Source: Drosophila persimilis
Taxonomy: Eukaryota > Arthropoda > Insecta > Diptera > Drosophilidae
Direction: 5' to 3'
Assembly: GCF_003286085.1 (NCBI RefSeq)
Contig: NW_020825313.1
Span: 4,898,001 to 4,962,000 of the forward strand
DNA: 64,000 bases
Each line of letters starts with the position of its first letter. The first letter of the stretch is position 1. The notes under the pieces are model-generated. The model did no database searches. It saw only the letters and a list, made by a program, of their open reading frames with translations, and had not been told where the DNA came from. Both the position numbers and the translations under genes were made by a program. Positions 39,270 through 49,888 of this stretch are shown here, in pieces.

Positions 39270-40260
39270 GATTCTGTCGCCTAAGGTGTTGATAGATCGG
39301 AAAATTTTAAGATCTTCAGCATAAAGAAAATTCTCAGAATATTAAATGCTGAGACATATGTCATTAATAAATATTGCAAACAGCACTGGACCAAGTGCAC
39401 TTTCCTGTGGAAGGCCAGAAGAAGCCAAGAATGGGTCCGAAGGCTTTCCATTTACCAACGTGACATACTCTCGCCGCTCAACATATGACCCAAACCAGTT
39501 GAGCAGGAAGGAATGAATACCTACTCGATGAAGCTTGGCTATAAAGGCACAGAGGAAGACTTTGTCAAGGGCCTTAGCAAAGTCAGTATACACATCATCT
39601 ACTTGAGAGTGCATTTCACAGACACGAGTGCAGAAATTAATGAAAGCGATGAGATTGGTGGTCGTTGATCTACCTGGCATAAAACCATGCTGATTTGGGC
39701 TAATGTACGACTTCATGTGGTAAGTGATCTTTCTGTCAATGATTCGCTTTAGGAGTTTTGAAACATTGCTGAGTTTGGCGATTGGTCTACAATTGGAGAT
39801 GAGATTTTTGGCAACTTTCTTAAAAATTGGCGTAATCGTCGCAGCTTCCACTTGCCAATAAACCGACCCGTTAGCAGCGAGTTTGTGAAGAGAATTTTAA
39901 GAGGTTCACAGAATGCAACATCACAGTTGCGAAGCAGGAAGGCAAAAATGCCATCACACCCGACTGTGAATTATTTTTATTTATAGAATTATTGAATTCA
40001 TTAATTTCCTCCAAAATATCCACCTCCATCCATACATCAAATGCACCAATATTGAAGACCGAGGGAATTGCGTTTAATACATCAAAACTATGCCAATCTG
40101 CGTATGGCTCAAAATTTGAGCCAAAAAAAAGAAGCAAAAAAGTTTGCGATACCACTATCCGTATTAGCGCTCCAGCCACCCAGGTTCATAGCTGAAGGAA
40201 GAGAGCTCGTCGACCTTTTGGAATTTATGAAATGCCAAAAAAACCTGGGATCGATTTGAA
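39270..40260 (-). pseudogene. CR1-like LINE reverse transcriptase
   Basis: The RT signature runs ATITPIFKK, NCRPIAKLSNVSKLL, GFMPGRST, YTDFAKALDKV, GSYVERREYV and ASSGLPQESALGPVLFAIFIND (39,342-39,851). After an in-frame stop the catalytic box follows at about 39,315 as FLYAEDLKIF, where the usual second motif is ADD; one aspartate is replaced by glutamate. Upstream, about 40,190-40,260, DPRFFWHF and NSKR mark the RT N-terminal side. RT would prime on nicked target DNA to copy the LINE RNA. Several stops and frameshifts make it inactive. Confidence 0.85.
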
Positions 40261-40741
40261 GTAACGTTTCAACGTCGTGAATATATAGGCTATATCAAAC
40301 TCCCTCTTATGCTGCACATATCTCGTCTAGTCCATAGGGTCCCGGGTCTTACCAAATCATTTAAAGTACTTTTTATGCAGATTCTTATATTTTACAAGAC
40401 CCTTCGTATACCATGGTAACCTATAGGAGCCTTGAACCCTTTTGGAAGCATTGTTAACAATAATACGACGGACCGAATGCAGGAAAACACTATAGGAAGT
40501 GTCAGCACTAGGATGCGAGAGAACATGAGCCCAATTAACGGTTAACAAACTACCCCGAATAGCATTAAGGCTTAGAGTAGAAAAGAAGTTCCGCCAAAGG
40601 CGAATAAGAATGGAAATTAGCTGAGAATTTTAACGGCATATGATGCATGTCACAGTCTGCGATAGGCTTTTTGCAACATGTAACATGGCACTCTATATCC
40701 GAACTAACAAAAATTATGTCTAGAATCTTATTTAGCCTATT
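40261..40741 (-). pseudogene. CR1-like LINE linker between endonuclease and RT
   Basis: Contains LPWYTKGLVKYKNLHKKYF (40,357-40,548), the typical lysine-rich stretch preceding RT in CR1 LINEs, and near 40,690-40,741 the end of the endonuclease (LNKILDIIFVSSDIE). It is split from the rest of the endonuclease by the LOA-like insertion. Confidence 0.75.
40729..40741. repeat. Target-site duplication, left copy
   Basis: TATTTAGCCTATT, repeated exactly at 41,520-41,532. The minus-strand CR1 endonuclease reading passes across one copy when the insert is ignored (VFNRLN then NRLNKILD), which confirms the insertion. Confidence 0.85.
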
Positions 40742-41519
40742 GGCCTTCAGCTATAGGGTTCTACAGGGGGACAAACGGATGACGAGTCAGCTTTTCACAA
40801 CTGTAAACTCGGAACGGGACACAGGCATCTCGGGCTCATGGCTTGCCCTGAATCAGAGGCGACTGTGCTTCACCTCCCAAGATACAGGGGTCACGAACGA
40901 ATCGGGACCTGCCGTAACTGTACACACCGGTGGAAATGCGACTATACGCCCCTGGTACGGTCATGTGTCTGCCAGGATGCCGGCTAATTGTGGTCGGGTG
41001 GAGACTTAGTCCCAGCAAGCGCTGCGAGGAGAGCCTCCCGGAGACTCTTTACCAAGACTCTAAGGCTGAGAACGTTGAGCGGAACTGGGCCGAATACAAG
41101 GTCAGTCTGTCAACTTATAATAAATAACTTAGGAAAGCAAAACGCGCCCCATAGGCTAAGTTCTGTAGAGAAATCGAAAATAGCTCAGAAGCTTAGCGCT
41201 TGCGCAGAGTTCTGTCGAAGACAACACCCACTCTGGGCTACCTGAATAAAGTCGACCAGTCTTGGACAACGTCCAGTAATGAGTTCTGACATCTTCTCCT
41301 TAACACCCACTTCCCCGGTTGCGATGAAAACAGACCCAACTACTTCGCGCCTCCTTCTGGCATCTCAAATGCCATATTGAACCTGCTAAGCCAGGAGGAC
41401 ATTGTCTAGGCGTTCAAAAGCTTTAAACCATACAAGTCCGCGGGGCCAGATGGCAATATCACTGCCCAACTGATTCACGCGGGACATAAAGACAAAATAA
41501 TTTACGAGGGATTCTAACA
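40742..41519 (+). mobile_element. LOA-like LINE fragment nested in the CR1-like LINE
   Basis: Plus-strand frames, with stops, encode NWAEYKVSLSTYNK, then LNTHFPGCDENRPNYF, LSQEDIV and FKSFKPYKSAGPDG. This is the region before RT and the RT start of LOA/Bilbo-type LINEs (HFPG ... FKPYKSPGPDG). The fragment ends abruptly after AQLIHAG, so most of RT and the 3' end are absent. It is flanked by a 13-bp direct repeat. Confidence 0.75.
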
Positions 41520-41532
41520 TATTTAGCCTATT
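41520..41532. repeat. Target-site duplication, right copy
   Basis: TATTTAGCCTATT, identical to 40,729-40,741. A length of 13 bp suits LINE target-primed integration. Confidence 0.85.
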
Positions 41533-42070
41533 AAAAACATTATTTACGTGGGTTCACCCCATAATAAAACAATCATCTAGCAAAAGAATCTCGGACGGCT
41601 AATGCAAATTACTTGGTATTCTAGCCGACGACTGCGGATCGTCGGTCCATACCAACGAGCCCAAATTGAAGTCGCCAAAAACGCAGAGGTTCTGACGGTC
41701 TCGCAGGCTACCATATATTTTAACAATTTTTTGAGTGTGCGCCTTGCAGATTTCATAGTAGCTATTCGGTAGATTGTACGATAGCATAAATAGCATGTAA
41801 ATAGCGCCTCAGACTGGCCAGCCACCGCCACACTAATCTGATCCAGAATGGAGTCGCCATCCACGAGATAAATGGGATCACAGCGTCGGGTGCGTGTGAC
41901 GGCCACAATGACCTCTCCTCTGAAGCGCTTCGTTTGGCACAATCTTTGTCCTTACGAAACACCTGCTGCGATCGAAGTATTCGTTGTCGAAAAAGATTGA
42001 ATTGAGCCAGGTTTCAACCAAAATTACAATGTCGAAGTCACACCTAGAGGTGACAGCCGGAGCCTTGGTG
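41533..42070 (-). pseudogene. CR1-like LINE endonuclease
   Basis: Minus-strand frames give DFDIVILVETWLNSIFFDNEYF (42,040-41,975), including the catalytic ETWL motif of APE-type endonucleases, then RSRCF and, in shifted frames, CVFGDFNLGSLVW (about 41,660), the GDFN motif. The domain nicks target DNA before reverse transcription. Frameshifts and stops break it. Confidence 0.8.
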
Positions 42071-43251
42071 CGTATGCCCGCTATATTCTGGAAAAAAAAA
42101 TTCGTATAGACTTGGCAGCATCCATCGGCACGGTCCCAGAAAGTGGCGGTGCCGTCCTGTTAGCGGGCACGGAAGATGGGTCCAGAGGAGAGTCAGCCAT
42201 ATCCAACTGAGTCAGAGGAGCGCGACGGGCTGCTGACTGTTCCCAAATGTCGAGAGCAGGGATGGCGCAAGCATAGCGTTTGTTGTTGTAATGATGGCGT
42301 CAGAAGCGCACGTAGTCGAGAGAGCGTGCTAGCAAAAGCATCGTCGTCTGATCCAGCAGCACAAAGCGCAGACCGAAAAACCAATGTTTGGTTGTTGTGC
42401 TGAAGACTACCGCCAAAAATGAAACAGCTTCCGGCCTCTGTCTATCCACAAAGCGGGAAACCCTTACCGATACTGGTCAGAACATAACATCAAATACCTC
42501 GGGGAATAGAGGTTCAGGGACCACAAGTTTGAAATTTACGAGCTTCAACGCAGATAAATCAGCATCTCGCTTCACCAATTTCACACAAGAAATTTCCGCC
42601 TCCGGCACCTTGAGCTTATCAGCAACAAATTTCACCACCACCTCAGGCCCCGTTGCAGTAGAAAATTTACAAATATGCAGGTATCACATGGTATCACTGC
42701 TCTGCTTCACATTCAGCTGTTCGCAGCTCGGAGCAACACCAACAAGACGATTGGCATGCTTCTGCCGATTCTTCCTCTCCCTCCTTCTGACTGTGACGAA
42801 GCCCTCCAAATCGGGTGAGGGAGCAGCAGCTGATCCCAAGTCAATGATCTCAGTCGAGGTGGCGGCCACTTACCGTCTAGACATTGAGTCGGTCGCCGGC
42901 TTTGGCCTGTTGAAATCCTTCCTTGGAGCAATCGGCTTCACCCGCTCAAGTCAATTGTTTGAAAGGGCATTCTGAAAATCAGACTTATGACCCCGATAGA
43001 GGCTATCAAGCTTCAGAACCTTGTCATTAAGCTCGTCTATTTACGAATGAGAGTCATCCGCAACAACACAATTATCACACTGCCATAAAAAATTAGGCAG
43101 GATTGTTAAGAGTTTAACTGAATCTGCATGGAAATCGATGCACGTCAGATGAAACGCTCGGCGGCATCAAGAAGAAAAGCGGACAGCATCAAAGCAAGGA
43201 AGCTGAGCGGCAGTGACGTCCGAACTGCATTCCGTGCAGTAATAAAGCGAC
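42071..43251 (-). pseudogene. CR1-like LINE ORF1 with PHD-type zinc finger
   Basis: Near 43,225-43,130 the minus strand encodes CTEC, later CRRAFHLTC, then near 43,085-43,060 FLWQCDNC: the Cys4-His-Cys3 spacing of a PHD finger. It continues with a charged helical stretch (IDELNDKVLKLDSLY) and FVTVRRRERKNRQK (42,684-42,869). PHD-like fingers are found in ORF1 of some CR1 LINEs. ORF1 proteins bind the LINE RNA. Stops and frameshifts are present. The start is lost or lies next to the BEL insertion at 43,257. Confidence 0.65.
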
Positions 43252-43256
43252 ATAGT
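43252..43256. repeat. 5-bp target-site duplication (left) of BEL element 2
   Basis: ATAGT immediately outside the left LTR; the same five bases follow the right LTR at 49,423-49,427. Confidence 0.75.
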
Positions 43257-43598
43257 TATTGCCGCGCCGGGCAACGCCTCCAAATCTGGGGCCGTACGTT
43301 TGATAAGCCTCCCGTGTTCAATAGGCCTCCCGTGGTTTTGTTCTTCAAATCGGTTTTATTCATTTGTTTGTTTCATTCATTTATTCATTTACAATGTCGG
43401 GCGGGTGTTAAACTACGGGGCTAGAGCTAAAAAACTTGTACCGCTTCAGTGCTTTTTCCGCTGCCTTTCTTTTTATTCTTCCTTTTCCTTGCCTTCTCCT
43501 TTTCTCGCCTATAGCTGCCGTTCGACCTGATTAACCCTTTGCTCAGCGCTGTTAATGTTTGTGCTGTTAAGCGCAGTGATATTCAGGGCTGTTAGGCT
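43257..43598 (-). repeat. 3' LTR of BEL/Pao element 2, inner edge truncated
   Basis: Matches 49,040-49,381 at an offset of 5783 bp. Its inner side lacks about 40 bp present in the right LTR (GCAGTGATATTTAGAGC ... GCCGTAACA); instead pol coding sequence runs directly into it. No polypurine tract is seen, so a small deletion removed both. Confidence 0.85.
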
Positions 43599-44093
43599 GT
43601 TCGTTGTCCTCACGTCTAACTTGGCCAGTTTAACTATTGGCCAAGTTAGCAGTCCAGATGCAGTGCGGATCACCGCGCTTCAGGCGATCCCGTCCTTGGC
43701 CACTCGAAGGTCCATGATGACGCCTTTCCTCCACTGCACCTTGGGGCTTGTTTCGTCCGCTAGAACCACGACGTCTCCGAGTTGGATAGGGTTGGTTGGG
43801 GGTCCATGCCATTTGGTTCGTGTCGTCAGGCACGGTAGGTACTCCTTCAGCCATCGTTTTCTAAAGCTGTCCACGATCTGCCCTGCAATGCGAACGCTTC
43901 CGGACACTCCAACGGCACGTAAGTCAGGGGTCGGGAATTTAGCATATTTTCTATCTTTGCTAGTGCTGTTCTCAGCACTGGTTCTTGTACGTGCGTCTCC
44001 TCTAATATTTCGGCTAGTATGGATTTCACCGATCTGATCATTCTTTCCCACGCACCTCCCATGTGGGGTGCTCCTGGGGGTATGAAGGACCAT
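43599..44093 (-). pseudogene. C-terminal domain of BEL element 2 pol
   Basis: Contains RKRWLKEYLP, RTKWHGPP, LGDVVVLAD and KVQWRKGVIMD, the BEL/Pao domain after integrase (DUF5641). The join from integrase is a frameshift with apparent small deletion near 43,900-43,930. One in-frame TGA lies near 43,678, after which the reading continues into the LTR edge. Confidence 0.8.
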
Positions 44094-44920
44094 TCTATTT
44101 GCGGGTACTTGGTTTCCAGTTCGTTCGGTAGAATTCTTTCAATTTCTTCTCGTAGTAAGCGGCTGGCTCCTCGGAAGTTCGTCCCGTTGTCCGACACGAT
44201 TCTCTTGGGGACTCCTCGACGGGCTACGAACATTTCCAATGTTAGCATGAAGGCGTCTGTTGACAGGGAGTTTGCCAGCTCGATGTGTACTGCTCGCACG
44301 GTGAGGCACGTGAATAGTACTCCCCATCGTTTCTCGCGTCGTCTTCCTACGTTTACCTCCAGTGGTCCGAAGTAGTCGATACCTGTGTTTGTGAATGGCA
44401 ATTCGTTGATTGCTAGCCTCTCTGGTGGTAGGCTTCCCATCTCCGGTGCCTCTGGAAGCACTCTTTTATTGCGACATCTTTGGCAGGTTTTCGCTACGGC
44501 GCGAACTCTCGCTCGCAGTCCTGGTATGTGGTACAGTTGTCGCATCTCGTTGACGACGATCTCAGTAAGCTGATGCTGAAACTTCCGATGGAAATGATCA
44601 ATGAGAAGATTAGTGACGTTATGTCCTCCGGGTAGAATTACTGGCCGTTTCAGGTTCCTCGTTATGCCGAACGACTTATCTATGCGGCCGCGTATTCTCA
44701 ATTCGCCTGTTTCATCGAGGTACGGCGATAATTTGTAGATCGAACTTTTCTTACTCACGATTCTTCCTTGTCGTAGAAGAGCCATTTCTTCAGAGTAAGC
44801 CTCTTCTTGGACCATCCGGTGTATAACGATGTTGACATCTTCCATGTTGCGAAAGCGTGCGGCTAAATTTGCCTCCTCTGATGCGAAATCTCTTCTGCGT
44901 ATTTTGTCCAGAAATCTCAT
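43847..44920 (-). pseudogene. Integrase of BEL element 2 pol
   Basis: 357 codons in the same frame as the upstream pol stretch, separated from it by one TAA at 45,047-45,049. H2C2 zinc finger (HFHRKFQH ... CQRCRN), then DDE core motifs GIDYFGP, VSDNGTNF and GGAWERMIRS. All catalytic residues are present. It would integrate the cDNA. It is lost in practice because of the upstream stop and the downstream frameshift. Confidence 0.9.
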
Positions 44921-45046
44921 TACGCATCTCAGGGCTCTCGTGAACTTTTCCCATTTGCTAAAGCGACATACATTTGGGATTATGCTACTCAGCTTTGATG
45001 GCGATTTCGGCGTATCTGTCCATTCGTGTACGTGTACCGTTCCAGA

Positions 45047-47797
45047 TTACTCGAGTTGAGCTGTAGTTGGCCAGTATTCTTCCTCGTCAAATAGGAACGG
45101 CGGACCGGAGAACCATCTGGCTTCCGGTTGGAAACTCGATTCTTTGGTCCACTTCGTTCCATCATCTGCTACGTTCAGGGCGGATGGAACCCATTTCCAT
45201 TCTGATATGTCCGAGGTTTCCAAGATCTGTCCAATTCGGAGCGCATCGAACTGATGGTACTTTCGGGCGTCTGAACATGTCCAATACAACACGTTCTTGG
45301 AGTCGATCCAAAAAACACGTCGCTTGACCTCGACGGAGAGCTCCTGTGTTATGAGTTTAGCTAGTCGTAGGCCGAGGATCGCTGCCATAATCTCCATCCT
45401 GGGAATCGAAATTGGTTTCAATGGTGCCACTCTTGTCTTGGATGCGAGTAGTGTGCATCTGACTTCTCCTCTTTGTTCGATCCTTATGTAGGCGACGGCT
45501 GCAAAGGCGTTTATGCTCGCGTCTGTAAAGATGTGTAATTGGATATTAGATGTTTCTTTCGTTAGACCGAGATATCGTGGAACCCTTAATTCTTCGATGT
45601 TCTGTAGTTGCCGTGCCCATATCGTCCAACGTTGACGTTCGCTTTCTTCGACCTGTTCATCCCAGCCTACGGCCGACCTCCACACGTCCTGCAGTATTAT
45701 CTTTGCCTGTATAATATAGAACCCCAATAGTCCTAAGGGATCGAAGATGGTCATGACTGTACGTAGAATTGACCGCTTCGTCACAGTTTTCGTTTCGTCG
45801 TATATGTCATTCGGAAACTTATTGACGAAGGTGAAGTAATCATTCCTTGGATGCCACCACATGCCAAGCACTCGTTCTCGTCTTGTCGAGTCCGTCATCT
45901 CGATGGGTCGTTCTTGATGATCTCCATCTCCTGAGAGCGCTCTCATCACGGTGCTCGAGTTAGATATCCATCCTCTCATCTCGAAGCCTCCTTCTTTGTG
46001 TATGTTCCTCACTGCCAGCGCTAGACGGACCATTTCGTCTTCTGAGTCACAGCTTTGGAGCCAGTCATCTACAAAGGTGTTGCGAAGTATGGCCTCTACT
46101 TCCTCTCTTTGTTCCTCGATGAACCTTTCTGCGTTCCTATCTCTCACGTAGGTCGCTGCTGCTGGGGAACAAGAAGCACCAAAGGTCATTACGCTCATTA
46201 CGTACCTATCCGGTTCTCGACTGGTGTCACCATATCTCCAGAGAAACTGCTGTGAGCTTTGATCCTCCGAACGTATCCTAACCTGGTGAAACATTTCTCT
46301 GATATCTCCGCAGATGCCAATAGACTTCTCTCGAAGGCGCGATATTACTCCTACCAGCGATGGCAATTGGTCGGGGCCCTTTAGAAGCATTGAATTAAGA
46401 GCGATGCCTTCCACTTTGGCTGCTGCATCCCATACGAGTCTTGGTTTGCCTTTGTTCGGGTTCTTGGTCACGAATACGGGCAGATACCAGGAGCGTTTGC
46501 CTTCGACCATTTCATCTTTTTTGAGTTTTCGGACGTAGCCGATGTCTTCGCACTTCTTAATCTGTTCGTTTACGAACTCTCGTAGCACCTTATCGCGTGT
46601 CATACGAGATTCTAGGCACCGGAGTCGTCGCATTGCCATCTCTCTGGAAGAAGGAAGTTCCACGTTGTCGTACCGCCAGAGAAGTCCTGTCTCCCATCTC
46701 TTCATTTCGCTGCTAAACCTCGTGGAATTTTCCAGTATTGTTTTTGCTCTTTCGTCCTCTTTGGACCTGAGTGTGCTCTTCGCCATGTTTATGCCAACCG
46801 CGTCTAATGAGAAACTCTCTTTTACAAGAGTGTCCAGCTGTGGGTGTTTATTACATTCGCATACGTGCATTACCCGCGGACTCGCCGGCCCGTCGCCCTT
46901 TCTGCGACCATAAACAGACCACCCCAACCTGGACTTGGCGGCGATAAATTCGGAATTCTCGCGTTCTTTGACGGTCAGTGGCACTCCAAGTTTCACGTTG
47001 TCCAATCCGATGATCAATGACGCTCTCACGTCCTTGTAGCTGAGTATCGGTAGCTTTTCCAGGTGCGAATGGGATTTTAGGATTGAGTCGTCCAGCGTCT
47101 GCTTCGGCAGATCCAGGTTTTTTACTGTTCTCACGTTTTGAAGCGTGAATCTGCGAGCCACATTGTCCCTTGGAGAGATCGCTAGGCTTATCCATTTGGA
47201 TTGAGATTCTCTCTGCGTGATGTCTCCAGTCCAGCGTAGGCATAGCTCGTCCGAGGGGCCATCGATACCTAGTTTTTCCGTTATCTCCGTCTCGATTAGG
47301 GTACAGGCGGATCCTTCGTCTATCAGTGCGAACACTTGCATTTGGCCGTTCGGTCCATACAATGTTAAGGGGACGTATCTAAACAACGCAGCTTCGTTCT
47401 GCATCGTGTGCAGTACCGTAGTGCTTTCCTTCGGCCTATTCTCTACCGTAGAGCTTTGCTGGTTACTGTTGTGGAGGAGGAAATGGTGCTTTCTCGAGCA
47501 TCCGTCGACGGAACATACTCTTGTTGACTTACAGTGCCTTATAAAGTGTTTGCCGAGGCACCTCCAGCATAGCTTATTTTCTCTGACGAAGTTCCATCTG
47601 CATGGCCCTTCTAGCTCCAGGAACTGCTTACAGTCCTCCAGTTTGTGGGCCCCATTGCACCTACGGCAGGGCGGTTGTGCGCTGCTATCATTGTGCACCA
47701 TAAGCCGGATTCTTGGGTTCTTCTCCTTCGTGCAGACTCTTTCTCGGGTGCTACTGACATCACGGTGCTTGCGCACGATGCGACTCGAAATAGCCAA
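45047..47797 (-). pseudogene. Gag C-terminus, protease, RT and RNase H of BEL element 2
   Basis: 916 open codons. Zinc knuckles at about residues 44-107 (CRRCNGAHKLEDC, CWRCLGKHFIRHC, CSVDGCSRKHH). Protease near 160 with DEGS in place of the commoner DTGS/DSGS, as in many BEL/Pao elements. RT from about 400, with GDIREMFHQV at 497-506 and the catalytic FVDD at 575-578, intact. RNase H-like domain with FTDAS at 757-761 and WIDSKNV near 830. It ends at one in-frame TAA; the same frame continues into integrase. The polyprotein would be cut by its own protease. The NVADDGTKW stretch near the end recalls the roo group. Confidence 0.92.
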
Positions 47798-48816
47798 TCA
47801 TCGAAAAATCGATGCTGCTCGATTTCACGGACGGCTCCATTCTTAGCTTCGTCTGTAGGGTGTGATATATGGCCTCTGGTCGGCCATATAGCATTCGGAG
47901 AGCCTCGATGGCTAGTCGAACTGTTGCGGGCATCATTAATTTTCCTCGTACTGCTTCCAAAGCGGCGCCTTTCAGGCACTTTTGCAGCGTTCTGTAGATT
48001 GCTCGAAGTTTACTATGAACATGGGCCATTCCTCGGGGTTTCCAGAAAAGCATGGTAGATCCTTGTTGATGACTTGTCTTGCGGCTATCTGGGATGCTGT
48101 CAAGCATCTCTCCGCCCCCGCTGGCGCGACCGCTTGATTACTCCCGCACGCGTACGGGTCCGAAATATTTCGACTCGTACTTGGGTAATACTGTGCAGTC
48201 GGGGCGCGAATGAAGGGGTTTTCCCATGCAGGTTGGTACCCAGCGCCGGTGCGGCCATTGGATGCCACATAGCGCCGACTGGCATTGTCTCGTTCGGATT
48301 CAGCCCAGTAGGCATTCCAGTCCGCGTTGCTTCCGTGGGTCCTGACATGTGAACTCCGGTCCAGTTGGGAACTGCTCTGTCCCAGCCTCCGTTGATTACC
48401 GTGGAGCTCATGAGGCCTCCTGCTTGAGGCAGTCTGGAATGCGTCGGGATGGAGCGCATTCCCTCGAAGGCCGTGGCGTACGTCGGCCTTCCTAATGCAT
48501 CCGCTCTCTGCTGAGCGAACGTTTCCCAGCTATCTAAAAGGCTCGTTCTTGGTGAAAAGGCTTGATCCACCCCTCCTCCTTGGTTGGTATGCTCTGGTGC
48601 TTGATGGCTCGTTGGGGCTGAGGTGGACACGTTAGGTGTGGCCGTTGTTGCCGCCGAGATCACATCTATATATGTATCCCTAACGCGATGAGTTTCCCTT
48701 GCACCTCCCTCAGTCTCAGAACACGCACCAAGCATCTTTTCCGGCACATTTATTTCTCCTAATCCACACGGGGTCTCGCCGCCAGATTCCGACTGCTGAC
48801 CTTTGCCGCCGTCCAT
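47650..48816 (-). pseudogene. Gag N-terminal and central part of BEL element 2
   Basis: Reading starts at MDGGKGQQ (48,816) in one frame, shifts near 48,230 at a GGGAAAACCCC run to the frame with LPCFSGNPEEWPMF, and shifts again near 48,000 to the frame with LQKCLKGAALEAVRGKL. These two motifs mark the DUF1759 gag domain of BEL/Pao. A third shift leads to the zinc-knuckle frame. Part of gag between DUF1759 and the knuckles seems deleted. Gag would build the particle; this copy cannot. Confidence 0.8.
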
Positions 48817-49039
48817 TTTATTCCGGTGTCTTTTTTGTACAGTCCTGGTTTGTGGTTATACACGAACCTCGTGTCGCTCGAATGTAAGAGATTAGCCTTT
48901 CTGTCCAACTGTATGAGGATATCTCACCTGCAAAGTCGAATCCCTCGTGACGCAGCTGACTGCGTCGCACGCCGATCTTCTTTCTGTCGGTCGTAATTAT
49001 TCGACTTGCTCTCTGTTGAGCAGGAAAAGTTTTTTAGAA
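48817..49039 (-). other. Leader of BEL element 2
   Basis: The 223 bp between the 5' LTR and the gag start. No gene; primer-binding site not identified. Confidence 0.5.
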
Positions 49040-49422
49040 TATTGCCGCGCGGGGCAACGCCTCCAAATCTGGGGCCGTACGTTTGATAAGCCTCCCGTGT
49101 TCAATAGGCCTCCCGTGGTTTTGTTCGTCAAATCGGTTTTATTCATTTGTTTGTTTCATTCATTTATTCATTTACAATGTCGGGCGGGTGTTAAACTACG
49201 GGGCTAGAGCTAAAAAACTTGTACCGCTTCAGTGCTTTTTCCGCTGCCTTTCTTTTTATTCTTCCTTTTCCTTGCCTTCTCCTTTTCTCGCCTATAGCTG
49301 CCGTTCGCCCTGATTAACCCTTTGCTCAGCGCTGTAAATGTTTGTGCTGTTAAGCGCAGTGATATTCAGGGCTGTTAGGCGCAGTGATATTTAGAGCTGC
49401 CTCTGCGGTTTCTGCCGTAACA
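49040..49422 (-). repeat. 5' LTR of BEL/Pao element 2
   Basis: 383 bp. On the minus strand it begins TGTTACGGCAG and ends GGCAATA. The end choices are set by the flanking ATAGT duplication. A primer-binding site was not recognised just inside. Confidence 0.8.
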
Positions 49423-49427
49423 ATAGT

Positions 49428-49888
49428 GAAAACACGACCGAACGCAGTGAGAGCTGACCAATCTTACGGCCTGGGATATATAAAGCTTTCAAATGCAAAA
49501 CGTAGAAGAACAAGATTACACTACTCAACACGACATTGACGCTGTGAACCAAGCCGACTTCTATCAAAAAAACGCGGGCTTAGTTCACAGCATCGAAAAA
49601 AAAATTATATTTTGCTGTGTATAATGTTAAAATAAGGATTTCTAATTACTTTTTAAATATTTTTAATTTATTTTAATTTGCATTTTTTAAATTATTTCGT
49701 ACGAATGAAAAGTAACGCCAGAATGGAAATGCCATATTTGAAAAAGATTAAAAGTATATTTTGGTATTTTTTTTTTTGAGAGTCAAACAGTATATTTTAG
49801 CGATAGCTACGGGAAAGCGGGAAGAAACGCTTATACGTAACAAGTAATCGATTCTAGCTTCCGAATTAAAAACAAAAATTCGAGTTAA
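49428..49888 (+). promoter_or_regulatory. Upstream region and likely promoter of the LACTB2-type gene
   Basis: 461 bp, AT-rich in its second half. Two matches to the Drosophila core-promoter motif KTYRGTATWTTT family lie at 49,753-49,762 (AGTATATTTT) and 49,788-49,799 (CAGTATATTTTA), 90-136 bp before the ATG. No TATA box is convincing there; a TATATAAA-like string at 49,477 is too far upstream and next to the BEL insertion. A 15-bp-arm hairpin lies at 49,541-49,591. Confidence 0.5.
49541..49591. repeat. Inverted repeat (hairpin)
   Basis: GCTGTGAACCAAGCC (49,541-49,555) is followed 21 bp later by GGCTTAGTTCACAGC (49,577-49,591), giving a 15-bp stem with one mismatch. No gene is attached; function unknown. 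Confidence 0.6.

Larger units (their letters stand above)
38819..43251 (-). mobile_element. CR1-like LINE, nearly full length, decayed
   Basis: Minus-strand order: ORF1 with a PHD-type zinc finger (43,230 to about 42,680), endonuclease (about 42,060-41,533), linker, reverse transcriptase and C-terminal part, ending at about 38,819. Many frameshifts and stops. The 40,742-41,519 interval is a later insertion; removing it restores continuity of the endonuclease end. The architecture (PHD-like ORF1, apurinic-type endonuclease, then RT) fits the CR1 clade, as in Drosophila CR1A elements. Its 3' end directly abuts the DINE 3' end. Confidence 0.8.
43257..49422 (-). mobile_element. BEL/Pao LTR retrotransposon 2, nearly complete
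   Basis: About 6.2 kb on the minus strand with related LTRs at both ends and the 5-bp direct repeat ATAGT at each flank (43,252-43,256; 49,423-49,427), the target-site length expected for BEL/Pao. Gene order is gag with DUF1759-type region, zinc knuckles, protease, RT, RNase H, integrase, C-terminal domain. The LTRs differ at about four positions over about 340 bp, so insertion is fairly recent, but gag has several frameshifts and pol has stops. It differs clearly from BEL fragments 1-3. Confidence 0.92.

Noticed and set aside
42388..42975. 195-codon plus-strand open frame in the LINE ORF1 region
   Set aside because: The minus strand carries the LINE motifs; the plus-strand reading is low-complexity Ser/Thr without family match.
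47217..47846. 209-codon plus-strand open frame across the BEL pol
   Set aside because: It is the complement of the zinc-knuckle/protease coding region; no domain on this strand.
49477..49486. TATA box for the LACTB2-type gene
   Set aside because: It is about 400 bp from the start codon and close to the BEL insertion; the AGTATATTTT motifs nearer the gene are better candidates.
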